From Lachnospiraceae bacterium (GTDB lineage: Bacteria > Bacillota > Clostridia > Lachnospirales > Lachnospiraceae): DNA of 64,000 bases. The stretch lies in the NCBI GenBank assembly GCA_029224965.1, contig JAQXVO010000033.1, positions 1 through 64,000 on the forward strand, in the 5' to 3' direction. The position numbers and the translations under genes were made by a program. Positions 43,428-53,121 of this stretch are shown one piece after another. How positions within the stretch are numbered: position 1 is the stretch's first letter; each line of letters begins with the position of its first letter. The notes below the pieces were generated by a model. The model was not told where the DNA came from. It saw nothing but the letters and a program-made list of their open reading frames with translations, and made no database searches.

Positions 43428-44156
43428 ATGACTGACAATCGTGACGACTATATCGAAATCCGGCCCATTGCCTATATACACTCTCCCTTTCCGGAGAAAT
43501 TCGGCATTCCAAGACAGAGCGGACTGGCTGAAAACAGGGCCGAAATCCATTTCCTTCCGGATTTCCGCTCCGTGGACAGTGTCCGGGGCATGGAGGGCTT
43601 CGATTATCTCTGGCTGATCTGGGGCTTTTCTGCCAATCGGAGGGAAAGCTCCTTCCAGCCCACCGTCCGGCCGCCACGTCTGGGAGGCAATACCCGGATG
43701 GGCGTCTTCGCGACACGGTCTCCCTTCCGGCCCAACGGCCTCGGCCTGTCATCGGTCCGCATTTTATCCATTGATCTCACAGGGGAGGATGCCCCGGTCA
43801 TCACGGTCGAGGGGGCCGATCTCATGGACGGCACGCCCATCTACGATATCAAGCCCTATATTCCCTATGCAGATTCTCACGAAAATGCCCGCGGCGGCTT
43901 CACCGACTCCTATTCCGGCGGCAGCTACCGTCTGCTTGTGGTTGTGGATGACAGTCTCTGGGAGAGCCTAACTTCTTATGAAGATGCTTTCCGTAAAATC
44001 CTTCCAGAATTAAAAAGCGTCCTCTCCGAGGACCCCAGGCCTTCCTACCAGCATGACCCTGCCAGAATCTATGGCATGAAATACGAAGGCTTCAACGTCC
44101 ATTTCCGTGTAGAGGATGGTACCCTGCATATTGTCAGTGCCGAGCAATGTTCATAA
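43428..44156 (+). CDS. trmO: tRNA (t6A37) N6-methyltransferase TrmO
   Basis: 242 aa. TrmO methylates N6 of threonylcarbamoyladenosine 37 in some threonine tRNAs. The beta-barrel core shows IAYIHSPFPEKFGIPRQSGL, FDYLWLIWGFS, MGVFATRSPFRPNGLGLS and DIKPYIPYADS, all family hallmarks. A C-terminal extension (about 170-242) is also typical. AAAGGAGA precedes the ATG. It has no promoter between its start and the IS element that I can identify. Confidence 0.93.
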   Translation: MTDNRDDYIEIRPIAYIHSPFPEKFGIPRQSGLAENRAEIHFLPDFRSVDSVRGMEGFDYLWLIWGFSANRRESSFQPTVRPPRLGGNTRMGVFATRSPFRPNGLGLSSVRILSIDLTGEDAPVITVEGADLMDGTPIYDIKPYIPYADSHENARGGFTDSYSGGSYRLLVVVDDSLWESLTSYEDAFRKILPELKSVLSEDPRPSYQHDPARIYGMKYEGFNVHFRVEDGTLHIVSAEQCS

Positions 44157-44248
44157 GGGACAGGCCCTGCACATCGACAGCGCAGATCTATGTCCGCAGC
44201 ATATGACATCCTGTACAGCATCCGCACAATGCTCTAGCAGCGGGGTCC

Positions 44249-44485
44249 TCAGCGCAGAGGAATGCCCATAGCGCAGCCCTTGCTCTCGTCCTCAGGAATA
44301 TCCGAGATGTACTTGGTCGTAAAGTCAGCATTGATTTCTGCGATCTCCCGCTCTCCCCGGATATAGTCATCATAGAAATCCATAAGGTCGATGCCGCTGG
44401 ATTCACAGCCGCCGGTCTCCTCCCACTTGCGGATCAGCTCGATCCGCTCCTGCATGGTAGTATCCTTGATCAGATTGCTTTTCAT
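44249..44485 (-). CDS. Small hypothetical protein (78 aa)
   Basis: Starts at MKSNLIKDTTMQER behind AAGGAG; the ten-residue longer reading has no ribosome site. It is acidic, soluble and mostly helical (IELIRKWEETGGCESSGIDLMDFYDDYI). No family recognised. It follows the CDF transporter gene on the same strand with a hairpin between. Confidence 0.6.
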   Translation of the reverse strand: MKSNLIKDTTMQERIELIRKWEETGGCESSGIDLMDFYDDYIRGEREIAEINADFTTKYISDIPEDESKGCAMGIPLR

Positions 44486-44519
44486 GAAAATTTTCTCCTT
44501 ATCTTGATATCTCATTTTA

Positions 44520-44552
44520 ATGCAGCCGATTTCATCCGATTGCAGGCTGCAT
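44520..44552. terminator. Hairpin after the CDF transporter gene
   Basis: ATGCAGCC/GGCTGCAT around a 17-base loop, with moderately T-rich sequence on either side. Confidence 0.5.
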
Positions 44553-44589
44553 TTTCATTCTTTTGACTGCTTTTATTGATTCACCGATC

Positions 44590-45723
44590 TCACTCCGCAT
44601 CCAGCTCCGTATCCATAGCTGACTGGATCTGATAGTCCGGATACATTTTCTGAATCTTTGCAATACAGTTCTGGAAGGCCCTAAGCCGGTCTCCCACAGA
44701 AAAGGAGATCACGATATCGAAACGGATGGTCTTCTTTTCCTCATTCAGATAAAAGCCGTGGATCTGATGGACGCCCGGCATATCCTTTAAGGCGCTCCGA
44801 ACGGCACGCTCCACCTCTGCTGCCTTGTTCTCATGGGTATTCATGGCATAGACGCCGACCGCCGTCAGAATGACATGATCCTCCCGGTAGACCTTGTACT
44901 GGATCTGGCGGATCAGCTCATCCAGCTCATTGGCATCCATGGTGTCGGCCACTTCAATGTGGATGGATCCGTTGAATTTATCCGGTCCATAGTTATTGAG
45001 AACCAGATCATAGACTCCGCGTACCTCCGGGAAAGTCATGACATCGGCCTTGATCTTCCGAATCAGAGAGAGGTCTGCATTTTCGCCCAGGATCTGGGAC
45101 AGGGTCTCATGCAGCATGTCGATGCCGGACTTAATGATGACAATGGAAATCAGGGCGCCGAGCCAAGCCTCCAGAGAGAGTCCGGATAAAATGTAGACCA
45201 AAGCGGCCACAAGGGTGGACGCCGAGATGACCGAGTCCAGAAGAGCATCCTTACCGGAATTGACCAGGGAATCCGAATTGACTTTCTCACCGGTCTTCTT
45301 GACAAAGCTTCCCAGGATAATCTTCACCAGGACAGCTGCTGCCACGATGACAAGAGAGATGGCTGTATAGGAGGGCTTTGCCGGATGAAGAATGGACTTG
45401 ACCGACTCCTGGAGAGAAGTGACACCTGCGTAGAGAACGATCAGGGAAATCACCATGGCAGACAGGTATTCCATCCGGCCGTAGCCGAAGGGATGCTTCT
45501 TGTCCGCCTGCTTTCCGGCCAGCTTGGTTCCGACAATGGTAATCAGAGAAGAACCTGCATCGGACAGGTTGTTGACAGCATCCATGGTAATGGCGACCGA
45601 ATGGGTCAGAAGGCCGATCAAGGCCTTGAAGGCAGCCAGACCGGCATTGGTCAGGATGCCGATGATGGAGGTCCTGACAATGACCTTGTCCCGGCTCTGT
45701 TCTGTTCCTGTATTCTGATTCAT
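44590..45723 (-). CDS. Cation diffusion facilitator (CDF) family transporter
   Basis: 377 aa. About six membrane segments (residues 15-210) carry the metal sites SVAITMDAVNNLSDAGSS and DALLDSVISASTL, followed by cytosolic metal-binding domains (ENKAAEVERAVRSAL, MPGVHQIHGFYLNEE). Such proteins export zinc, manganese or iron by proton exchange. The DxxxD pattern in segment V (DALLD) does not decide the metal. The start overlaps the nrdG stop by four bases, so it is co-expressed with nrdG. Confidence 0.9.
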   Translation of the reverse strand: MNQNTGTEQSRDKVIVRTSIIGILTNAGLAAFKALIGLLTHSVAITMDAVNNLSDAGSSLITIVGTKLAGKQADKKHPFGYGRMEYLSAMVISLIVLYAGVTSLQESVKSILHPAKPSYTAISLVIVAAAVLVKIILGSFVKKTGEKVNSDSLVNSGKDALLDSVISASTLVAALVYILSGLSLEAWLGALISIVIIKSGIDMLHETLSQILGENADLSLIRKIKADVMTFPEVRGVYDLVLNNYGPDKFNGSIHIEVADTMDANELDELIRQIQYKVYREDHVILTAVGVYAMNTHENKAAEVERAVRSALKDMPGVHQIHGFYLNEEKKTIRFDIVISFSVGDRLRAFQNCIAKIQKMYPDYQIQSAMDTELDAE

Positions 45724-46265
45724 TTTTTCAGGCCTCCCTCATTGTTGTATTCCGAAAGAACGATTTTCCCGGTCTTCAGACTTTCCGGAACTCGGATAAT
45801 CCGCTGATTGGCCGAGCCGCGGAAATTCAGAGTGATATCCTTTTCGCTTTCATGGAATTCTCCGTCTACCAGGACATCGATAGCCGAGAGAATGGCATCC
45901 GTATCCTCTGTCCGACAGACACTTTTTTCATCATGCAGCTCTTCCCAGGTATAGCCGGAATAGATCCAGGTCTTCGAGTCCGGCACCTCACGCCGGATCC
46001 GTTCCACAAGCTTTCGGATGGCCGGCTGGTTTTCGGGCTCCATGGGCTCGCCGCCTAAGATGGTAATGCCGTCGATATATTCCGGCTTCACCGATTCCAC
46101 AAGTTCATCCTCGGTTTCCTGTGTATAGGGATGGCCGAAGGAAAAGTCCCAGGTTTCCGCATTGAAGCAGCCCTTGCAGTGGTGACGGCAGCCGGATACG
46201 AAAAAGGAGGTCCGGGCTCCCGGACCGTTAGCGATATCTGCATAATAGATCTGACCGAAATTCAT
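45720..46265 (-). CDS. nrdG: Anaerobic ribonucleotide reductase activating protein
   Basis: 181 aa radical SAM enzyme that puts the glycyl radical on NrdD. The cluster motif is SGCRHHCKGCFN (C-x3-C-x2-C), followed by GGEPMEPENQ. It is separated from nrdD by a terminator, and an extended -10 (TG-C-TATGAT) near 46383-46391 suggests its own promoter. Confidence 0.95.
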   Translation of the reverse strand: MNFGQIYYADIANGPGARTSFFVSGCRHHCKGCFNAETWDFSFGHPYTQETEDELVESVKPEYIDGITILGGEPMEPENQPAIRKLVERIRREVPDSKTWIYSGYTWEELHDEKSVCRTEDTDAILSAIDVLVDGEFHESEKDITLNFRGSANQRIIRVPESLKTGKIVLSEYNNEGGLKK

Positions 46266-46403
46266 ATGCTTTCTCTTCTTTCCATTATTTATTCTGTCTG
46301 TTCTCCGGACTGCCTGCCGGCCGCCCGGACTCCTTATAAACCAGCTTTTTTCCGGCTAGTCTGTCTTTCCTTAAACTTCTATATCATAGCACAAGAGACC
46401 GGA

Positions 46404-46439
46404 CAGAAAAACCTGGCCTTCCTTTCGGAAAGCCAGGTT
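46404..46439 (-). terminator. Terminator between nrdD and nrdG
   Basis: AACCTGGCTTTCC and GGAAGGCCAGGTT pair around GAAA, followed by TTTCTG on the minus strand. Confidence 0.85.
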
Positions 46440-46508
46440 CACAAAACATCATCAAATACGCTGATGATGCCTATTCATTTCTCGTGATGAAAGTCCGTCC
46501 GTTTCCGC

Positions 46509-48836
46509 TTATTTCACAGAGGCATTGACATTCATGTCCACATCGGAGAATTCCGGATTGGCCACATGAAGGACACGATCCTTGATCTCCTGGGTACGGC
46601 CCTGGTTCCAGAACTGGGTTCCGATATAGCCGCAGGTTCTCCGGGCTACAGACATCTTAGACTGGTCACGGTTGCCGCAGTTCGGGCACTCCCATACCAG
46701 CTTGCCCTTGTCGTCCTTGACGATCTTGATTTCTCCGTCATAGCCGCAGACCTCACAGTAGTCCGACTTGGTGTTGAGCTCGGCGTACATGATGTTGTTG
46801 TAGATATACTTCATGATGGACAGAACAGCAGGGATATTGCTCTGCATGTTCGGAACCTCGACATAGCTGATGGCTCCTCCCGGAGACAGCTTCTGGAATT
46901 CGGATTCGAACTTCAGCTTGTGGAAGGCATCGATATTCTCGGTGACATGTACATGATAGGAATTGGTGATGTAGTTCTTATCGGTGACATGAGGGATGAT
47001 ACCGAAACGCTTCTGCAGGCACTTTGCGAACTTGTAGGTGGTAGACTCCATGGGAGTTCCGTAGAGAGAATAGCTGATGTTCTCAGCCTTTCTCCACTCG
47101 GTACACTTATCATTCAGGTGCTGCATCACCTGGAGGGCGAATGGCTTGGCCTCCGGATCAGTATGGCTCTTTCCGGTCATTTCCATGGTCATCTCATAGA
47201 GACCGGCATAGCCCAGACTGATGGTCGAATAGTTACCGAAAAGGAGCTTGTCGATCTTTTCGCCCTTGTTCAGACGGGCCAGGGCACCGTGCTGCCAGAG
47301 AATCGGAGCGACATCCGATACAGTTCCGAGCAGGCGCTCGTGACGGCAGCGGAGCGCCTTGTGGCAGAGCTCCAGGCGCTCATCCAGGATCCTCCAGAAG
47401 TCATCAAAGCGGTCCGTACCCTTTTCCTTGGCTTCCTTGACCGCAGAACATGCAACATCAACCAGGTTGATGGTGACAACGCCCTGATTGAAACGACCGT
47501 AATACTTGTGCTGGCCTTCCTTGTAATCCTTGGCATTAGCTTTGTTTCCGGCATTGCAGAGGCCCTCGGGCTGGTCCTCATTATCCGGTGTCAGGAAGGA
47601 ACGGCAGCCCATGCAGGTATAGACATCACCCTTGATCTGCTTCATGATCTTTGCAGAAATATAGTCCGGAACCATACGCTTTGCTGTACATTTTGCAGCC
47701 AGCTTGGTCAGCTCGTAGTACTTGCTGCCCTCTTCGATATTGTCCTCATCCAGAGCGTAGATGATCTTGGGGAAGGCCGGTGTGATCCAGACACCCTTCT
47801 CATTCTTGATGCCCTGGATTCTCTGACGGAAGACTTCCCTGGCCAGACGGGCCAGGTCATCCCGGGTCTGTCCCTCGGGAACTTCATCCAGATAGATGAA
47901 CATGGTAACGAAAGGAGTCTGTCCGTTGGTGGTCATCAGAGTGACCAGCTGATACTGGATGGTCTGAATGCCGGACTCGATCTCAGACTGAAGTCTATGA
48001 TCCACGATCTTCATGATCTTGTCTTCATCCAGATCATCGCCGATCTCCTTCCGCTCCTCAATGACCTGCTTCTTCAGTTTCTGCCGGCTGACATCAACGA
48101 AAGGTGCCAGATGTGCCAGAGAGAAAGACTGTCCGCCGTACTGGTTGCTGGCAACCTGAGCGACGATCTGTGTGGTGATATTGCAGGCCGTATAGAAGCT
48201 CTTGGGCTTCTCGATCATAGTTTCCGAAATAACGGTTCCGTTCTGCAGCATATCCTGAAGGTTGATCAGATCGCAATTATGCTCTCTCTGAGCGAAATAA
48301 TCTGCATCGTGGAAGTGAATGATACCTTCCTTGTGGGCTCTTACAATATCCTCAGGCAGAAGGACACGGTTGGTCAGGTCCTTACTTACCTCGCCGGCCA
48401 TATAATCACGCTGGGTGGAGTTGATGACAGGGTTCTTGTTGGAGTTCTCCTGCTTGACCTCCTCGTTGGCCTGATCGATCAGAGAAAGGATGCCGTCATC
48501 TGTGGTATTGGACTTCCGGGACAATTCTCTCTTATAACGATAGCGGACATATTTCTGAGCGACCTCATAGCAGCGCATCTCCATGATGCCGGTCTCAACC
48601 ATGTCCTGAATATCCTCGACATTGACCGCATGAGGAGAGGCAGCAACCCTCTTTGCAATATTCTGGGCAACCGCAATAATCTGGTATTCATTCATCTGAT
48701 GAATGCCGTCAATCTCGTTATTTGCCTTCTTGATCGCATTGATAATCTTATTGATATCGAAATCAACTTCGTTCCCGTTTCGCTTGATCACCCGGGTCTT
48801 TACATCCGCATTGGTCAGTTCTTCTGCCATTTTCAT
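46509..48836 (-). CDS. nrdD: Anaerobic ribonucleoside-triphosphate reductase (class III)
   Basis: 775 aa. An N-terminal ATP-cone (RVIKRNGNEVDFDINKI) senses dATP/ATP. The C-terminal zinc site is CEVCGYDGE with CPNCGNRD, and the glycyl radical site is RRTCGYIGTQFWNQGR. It makes deoxynucleotides without oxygen. Two ATGs two codons apart follow AGAGGAG, so the start could be MKMAEE or MAEE. Regulation by NrdR is likely from the upstream boxes. Confidence 0.96.
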   Translation of the reverse strand: MKMAEELTNADVKTRVIKRNGNEVDFDINKIINAIKKANNEIDGIHQMNEYQIIAVAQNIAKRVAASPHAVNVEDIQDMVETGIMEMRCYEVAQKYVRYRYKRELSRKSNTTDDGILSLIDQANEEVKQENSNKNPVINSTQRDYMAGEVSKDLTNRVLLPEDIVRAHKEGIIHFHDADYFAQREHNCDLINLQDMLQNGTVISETMIEKPKSFYTACNITTQIVAQVASNQYGGQSFSLAHLAPFVDVSRQKLKKQVIEERKEIGDDLDEDKIMKIVDHRLQSEIESGIQTIQYQLVTLMTTNGQTPFVTMFIYLDEVPEGQTRDDLARLAREVFRQRIQGIKNEKGVWITPAFPKIIYALDEDNIEEGSKYYELTKLAAKCTAKRMVPDYISAKIMKQIKGDVYTCMGCRSFLTPDNEDQPEGLCNAGNKANAKDYKEGQHKYYGRFNQGVVTINLVDVACSAVKEAKEKGTDRFDDFWRILDERLELCHKALRCRHERLLGTVSDVAPILWQHGALARLNKGEKIDKLLFGNYSTISLGYAGLYEMTMEMTGKSHTDPEAKPFALQVMQHLNDKCTEWRKAENISYSLYGTPMESTTYKFAKCLQKRFGIIPHVTDKNYITNSYHVHVTENIDAFHKLKFESEFQKLSPGGAISYVEVPNMQSNIPAVLSIMKYIYNNIMYAELNTKSDYCEVCGYDGEIKIVKDDKGKLVWECPNCGNRDQSKMSVARRTCGYIGTQFWNQGRTQEIKDRVLHVANPEFSDVDMNVNASVK

Positions 48837-48931
48837 TTCACTCCTCTTTATATCCGTAATGCCTTTTCCTTTTTTCTTGTCTATATCCTTCTCCGGCTCC
48901 CCGTAAATTATCAGACAATAGTCAGGAGAAA

Positions 48932-48979
48932 CAACTAAATATAGATTGTTTTAATCTCTACAGGCACTATATCTTGTGA
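48932..48979. promoter_or_regulatory. Pair of NrdR-like boxes upstream of nrdD
   Basis: Two sites resembling the NrdR box (acaCtAtATaTAGtgt): CAACTAAATATAGATT at 48932-48947 and GCACTATATCTTGTGA at 48964-48979. They are 32 bp apart, three helical turns, the spacing typical of NrdR tandem sites. A -35-like TTGTCA overlaps the second. Confidence 0.65.
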
Positions 48980-49140
48980 CAACTGATAATATAGTTCAAC
49001 GGATTCCGAAATACAAGGACACAAATTGCCGAATTTACAAAATTTAGACCACACCGGCCGTAAGACCGCAAGATATGGGGCTTTGCAGAGTTGTCTAACT
49101 TTTTCACAAATCTGCTATACGATAAAATGCCTTGATCAAT

Positions 49141-49156
49141 TAACTATATCTTGTGT
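49141..49156. promoter_or_regulatory. Distal NrdR-like box
   Basis: TAACTATATCTTGTGT shares ACTATATCTTGTG with the promoter-proximal box, 177 bp away. The DNA between the boxes and up to the purD terminator (48980-49361) contains no gene that I recognise. Confidence 0.5.
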
Positions 49157-49361
49157 TTTCATTGTATAATTTTACCATATTTTGTATTTAATAAAAATAT
49201 AGATCGGTGATTCCATTCCCGACCTTTCAGCCATATTGTACAAATTGTAAACAAGATCTTGTGGGTGCCTGCCTCTCCGGACACAAGGATGAGCTATGGG
49301 GAAATGCATTACAGGCTGACAGGGATCCTCAGAAAGTCATCTGCTATAGGAAAAATGGACG

Positions 49362-49395
49362 CAAAAAAAAGAGGACGGAAAACTCCGCCCTCTTC
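49362..49395 (-). terminator. Terminator of the pur operon
   Basis: AGAGGGCGGA/TCCGTCCTCT around TTT, followed by eight T on the minus strand, about 90 bp after purD. Confidence 0.92.
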
Positions 49396-49483
49396 TGCTC
49401 CTGATATCTTCCGGAATTCAAACGTTCGCTCTTTCACCCGACTGTACATGATCATCAGGCTCCGCGGATGGTCCTGTCATGTC

Positions 49484-50755
49484 TCAGGCCTCGTCAATGG
49501 CCTTGCCGATATCATGGCGCATATACTTATTTGCGAAATCAACCCATTCCGCAGCCTTGTAAGCATTGGCCCTGGCTTCTTTCAGATTCTTTCCGAGCGC
49601 TGTGACACCGAGGACACGGCCTCCGTTCGTTACGATCCGGCCCTGGTCATCGAATTTGGTTCCTGCATGGAAGCAGAAATAATTCTTGTTGTCGAACTTG
49701 TCCAGTCCGCTGATCACAAAGCCCTTCTCATAGGAAACCGGATAGCCCTGGGAAGCCAGTACCACGCAGACAGCCGCATTGTCGGCAAATTCCAGATGTA
49801 TCTTATCCAGGGTACCGTTCATGCAGGCCTCGAAGACATCGATGATATCGGTCTTCATACGGGGCAGAACAACCTGGGTCTCCGGGTCGCCGAAACGGGT
49901 ATTGTATTCGACAACCTTGGGTCCGTCCTCGGTCAGCATAAGTCCGAAATAAAGGACGCCACGGAATTCCCGGCCTTCCTTCTTCATGGCATCAACCGTC
50001 GGCTGGAAAATCTCCTTATCGCAGGTCTTACGGATCTCTTCTGTAAAGAAGGGGCTGGGAGAGAAGGTTCCCATACCGCCGGTATTCAGACCGGTATCTC
50101 CGTCTCCTGCTCTCTTATGGTCCTGAGAGGAAGTCATCAGAGCATAGTGGGTGCCGTCCACGAAGGCCAGGGCGGAAACCTCTCGTCCGGTCATGAACTC
50201 TTCAATAACAAGCTCATTTCCGGCATTGCCGAACTTCTTGTCTTCCATGATGGTTTTGACACCGGCCTTGGCTTCTTCCAGTGTCTGGCAGATCAGAACA
50301 CCCTTGCCCAAGGCCAGGCCGTCAGCCTTCAGAACGATGGGCATCTTCTGGGTCTCCAGATAGGCATCTGCTTCCTTGGGATCGGTAAAGACTTCATATT
50401 TTGCAGTCGGAATACCGTACTTTTTCATCAGGCCTTTGGAGAAAGCCTTGCTTCCCTCGATTATGGCCGCATTCTTCCGGGTTCCGAAAATCTTCAGTCC
50501 TGCTGCCTCGAAGGCATCGACGATGCCTGCGCAGAGAGGATCATCCTGGGAGCAGACGGTCAGGTCGATTTCTTTCTCCTTGGCAAAAGCGATCAGGCTG
50601 TCGAATTCCATGACACCGATCGGCACAAGCTCCGCCATATCCGCCATGCCGGCATTTCCGGGTGCCACATAGATCTTGTCTACCCTGGGACTTCTGTGAA
50701 TGGCATGAAGAATGGCATGTTCTCTTCCGCCGCCGCCAACGAGTAATACTTTCAT
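49484..50755 (-). CDS. purD: Phosphoribosylamine-glycine ligase
   Basis: 423 aa ATP-grasp enzyme, second step of purine synthesis. It opens with MKVLLVGGGGREHAI (N-domain), and has VLKADGLALGKGV and EFMTGREVSALAFVDG in the ATP-grasp part and YNTRFGDPETQVVLPR near the C-terminus. AAGGAGGAAGAAGTC fixes the start. It follows purN by 13 bp. Confidence 0.96.
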   Translation of the reverse strand: MKVLLVGGGGREHAILHAIHRSPRVDKIYVAPGNAGMADMAELVPIGVMEFDSLIAFAKEKEIDLTVCSQDDPLCAGIVDAFEAAGLKIFGTRKNAAIIEGSKAFSKGLMKKYGIPTAKYEVFTDPKEADAYLETQKMPIVLKADGLALGKGVLICQTLEEAKAGVKTIMEDKKFGNAGNELVIEEFMTGREVSALAFVDGTHYALMTSSQDHKRAGDGDTGLNTGGMGTFSPSPFFTEEIRKTCDKEIFQPTVDAMKKEGREFRGVLYFGLMLTEDGPKVVEYNTRFGDPETQVVLPRMKTDIIDVFEACMNGTLDKIHLEFADNAAVCVVLASQGYPVSYEKGFVISGLDKFDNKNYFCFHAGTKFDDQGRIVTNGGRVLGVTALGKNLKEARANAYKAAEWVDFANKYMRHDIGKAIDEA

Positions 50756-50768
50756 GACTTCTTCCTCC

Positions 50769-51401
50769 TTATTTCGAAATATGGACGATCCGGTCCTCTC
50801 CGACCGATACACGGCCGGCAGCGATCAGATTGATGGCTTCAGGCAGGATCTTCCATTCCGCCTGTTCCATCACTCTCTTCTGCAGGACTTCCGGCGTATC
50901 TCCTTCTTCAATAGAAACCACCTTCTGCAGAATGATGGGGCCGGTATCGGTTCCCTCATCGACGAAATGAACCGTGGCACCGGTCACCTTGACGCCGCGT
51001 GCCAGGGCCTTCTCATGAACATGGAGTCCGAAATAGCCCTTGCCACAGAAGGAAGGGATCAGAGACGGATGAATATTGATGATCTTATGCGGGAAGGCGC
51101 GAACCACAGACTCGGGGATGACAACCAGGAAACCTGCCAAAACGATCAGATCCGGTCGGATCTCCATCAGTCTCTGATAGAAGGCCTCGTTAAAGTCCGC
51201 CCGAGAGGGAAAGCTCTTCGGAGACAGGACCTCTGCCTCTATATTTCCATGCTTTCTGGCTCTTTCCAGGGCATAGGCATTGGGATTGTTGGAAATCACA
51301 TGGGTGACCCTTGCATTCCTGATTCTTCCGTCATCGATGGCATCCATGATGGCCTGAAGATTGGTTCCGCCGCCGGAAACCAGAACTGTTACATTCAGCA
51401 T
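50769..51401 (-). CDS. purN: Phosphoribosylglycinamide formyltransferase
   Basis: 210 aa, N10-formyl-THF-dependent. It shows LVSGGGTNLQAI at the start, the catalytic NIHPSLIPSFCGKGYFG, and VHFVDEGTDTGPII. Its start overlaps purM by 7 bp, so translation is coupled. Confidence 0.96.
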   Translation of the reverse strand: MLNVTVLVSGGGTNLQAIMDAIDDGRIRNARVTHVISNNPNAYALERARKHGNIEAEVLSPKSFPSRADFNEAFYQRLMEIRPDLIVLAGFLVVIPESVVRAFPHKIINIHPSLIPSFCGKGYFGLHVHEKALARGVKVTGATVHFVDEGTDTGPIILQKVVSIEEGDTPEVLQKRVMEQAEWKILPEAINLIAAGRVSVGEDRIVHISK

Positions 51402-52420
51402 AAGGTCACTCCCTTTTCTCCGTTTTCAATATGGCCGATCAGATAAGGGGTATCGCCGGCAGCCTGAATAGCAGCGAAGGCCGGATCCTTATCCTCCGGA
51501 TGGATGGCAAGAACCATGCCGATTCCCATGTTATAGGTGTTGTACATCATCTTTTCATCTACCTGTCCCTTTTCAGCCATAAGACGGAAGATCGGAGGGA
51601 CCTTGTAGGAATCCTTCTTAATGACAGCCCGCCTGCCGTCGGGAAGCATTCTCGGTACATTCTCATAGAAGCCGCCGCCTGTGATATGGCTGCATCCTCT
51701 GACACGGACGCCGGCAGCCTTCAGAGCCTTCAGAGCATGAACATAAATACGGGTCGGACGGAGAAGAGTCTCGCCCAGGGTCTCGCCCAGCTCATCGTAG
51801 TAGGTCTCCAGAGATTCCCGTGTCATGGGGAAGATCTTCCGGACCAGGGAGAAGCCGTTGGAATGCACACCGGTCGAAGCCATGCCGATCAGGAGATCGC
51901 CGTCTTCGATCTCATGTCCGTCGATAATGTCCTTCCGGTCAACCACACCGACCGAGAAACCAGCGACATCATACTCATCCTCCGGCATCAGGCCCGGATG
52001 CTCAGCGGTCTCGCCACCGATCAGAGCACAGTCGGACTGCCTGCAGCCCTCTGCAACACCCTTTACGATGCTTGCGATCTTCTCCGGATAGTTCTTGCCG
52101 CAGGCAATGTAATCCAGGAAGAAAAGGGGCTCGCCGCCGGCACAGGCCACATCGTTGACACACATGGCAACCGCATCGATACCGATGGTATCATGGCGGT
52201 CCAGAAGGAAGGCCAGCTTGATCTTGGTTCCGACGCCGTCAGTGCCGGAAAGAAGAACCGGATCTTCCATTTCTTTGATTTTTGCCAGGGAGAAGGCACC
52301 GGAGAAGCCGCCCAGGCCGCCCAGAACCTCAGGACGCATGGTCCCCTTGACATACTGCTTCATCAGTTCCACCGAACGGTAGCCCGCTTCGATATCCACA
52401 CCGGAACTCTTGTAATCCAT
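51395..52420 (-). CDS. purM: Phosphoribosylformylglycinamidine cyclo-ligase (AIR synthetase)
   Basis: 341 aa. Signatures are GVGTKIKLAFLLDRHDTIGID, MCVNDVACAGGEPLFFLDY, GGETAEHPG and HITGGGFYENVPRML. AGGAGGAAAGAA precedes the ATG. Full length. Confidence 0.97.
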   Translation of the reverse strand: MDYKSSGVDIEAGYRSVELMKQYVKGTMRPEVLGGLGGFSGAFSLAKIKEMEDPVLLSGTDGVGTKIKLAFLLDRHDTIGIDAVAMCVNDVACAGGEPLFFLDYIACGKNYPEKIASIVKGVAEGCRQSDCALIGGETAEHPGLMPEDEYDVAGFSVGVVDRKDIIDGHEIEDGDLLIGMASTGVHSNGFSLVRKIFPMTRESLETYYDELGETLGETLLRPTRIYVHALKALKAAGVRVRGCSHITGGGFYENVPRMLPDGRRAVIKKDSYKVPPIFRLMAEKGQVDEKMMYNTYNMGIGMVLAIHPEDKDPAFAAIQAAGDTPYLIGHIENGEKGVTLC

Positions 52421-52476
52421 TTCTTTCCTCCTGCTTTGTTGAGCGATTATTGACGGATGACCTATATATTTTTTCC

Positions 52477-52995
52477 TTACTGCTCGAGATAAGCCTTCCA
52501 GCCGATCTCGTGAAGCTTCTGATTCTTGCCCTTGACCTCTTCCTTCAGCTTCTCGCCATAGTCCCTGACCTTCTGAAGAATGGAATCATCACCGACAGCC
52601 AGAATCTTTGCTGCCAGGATGGCTGCATTCTTGGCACCGTTAATAGCTACGGTTGCGACCGGAATGCCGCTCGGCATCTGAACGATGGAAAAGAGAGAAT
52701 CCTCTCCGCCAAGATCCGATGTCTTCATAGGGATACCGATGACCGGAACCGGAACGAGAGCTGCGCACATGCCGGGAAGAGCGGCTGCCTTGCCGGCACC
52801 TGCGATGATCACCTTATAGCCCTTTTCCTCAGCCTCCTTACCCCAGGCATAGAGCTCTGCCGGCTCTCTGTGAGCGGAGATAATGTCTACGTCATAGGTA
52901 ATGCCGAATTCATCCAGAATCTTCATAGCCTGGCTCATGACAGCCAGATCCGAATCCGAACCCATAATAATGCCAACCTGTTTCTTTTCAGCCAT
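52477..52995 (-). CDS. purE: N5-carboxyaminoimidazole ribonucleotide mutase
   Basis: 172 aa. It opens with GIIMGSDSDLAVM, has DIISAHREPAELYAWG and GAGKAAALPGM, and PVIGIPMKTS. It is the first gene of the purE-M-N-D unit. purK is not adjacent in this window. Confidence 0.95.
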   Translation of the reverse strand: MAEKKQVGIIMGSDSDLAVMSQAMKILDEFGITYDVDIISAHREPAELYAWGKEAEEKGYKVIIAGAGKAAALPGMCAALVPVPVIGIPMKTSDLGGEDSLFSIVQMPSGIPVATVAINGAKNAAILAAKILAVGDDSILQKVRDYGEKLKEEVKGKNQKLHEIGWKAYLEQ

Positions 52996-53112
52996 GGTAC
53001 ACGCTCCTTTTTCATGATCTACAGTTTATTAAAATCTGTAATTTATAATGATCTGCAGTCTGTAACTGTCTGCAGCATTGCTGCCTGTATGTACTGTGGA
53101 AACCTACGGTAA

Positions 53113-53121
53113 ATTCTATCA
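53113..53121 (-). promoter_or_regulatory. Extended -10 promoter of purE
   Basis: TG-A-TAGAAT on the minus strand about 120 bp before purE. The leader contains two short related segments (ATGATCTACAG and ATGATCTGCAG on the plus strand). I do not recognise a purine riboswitch. Confidence 0.4.

Noticed and set aside
46566-48938. 790-codon open frame on the plus strand opposite nrdD
   Set aside because: It is an antisense shadow produced by nrdD codon use; the nrdD frame has all family motifs, and the antisense protein resembles nothing.
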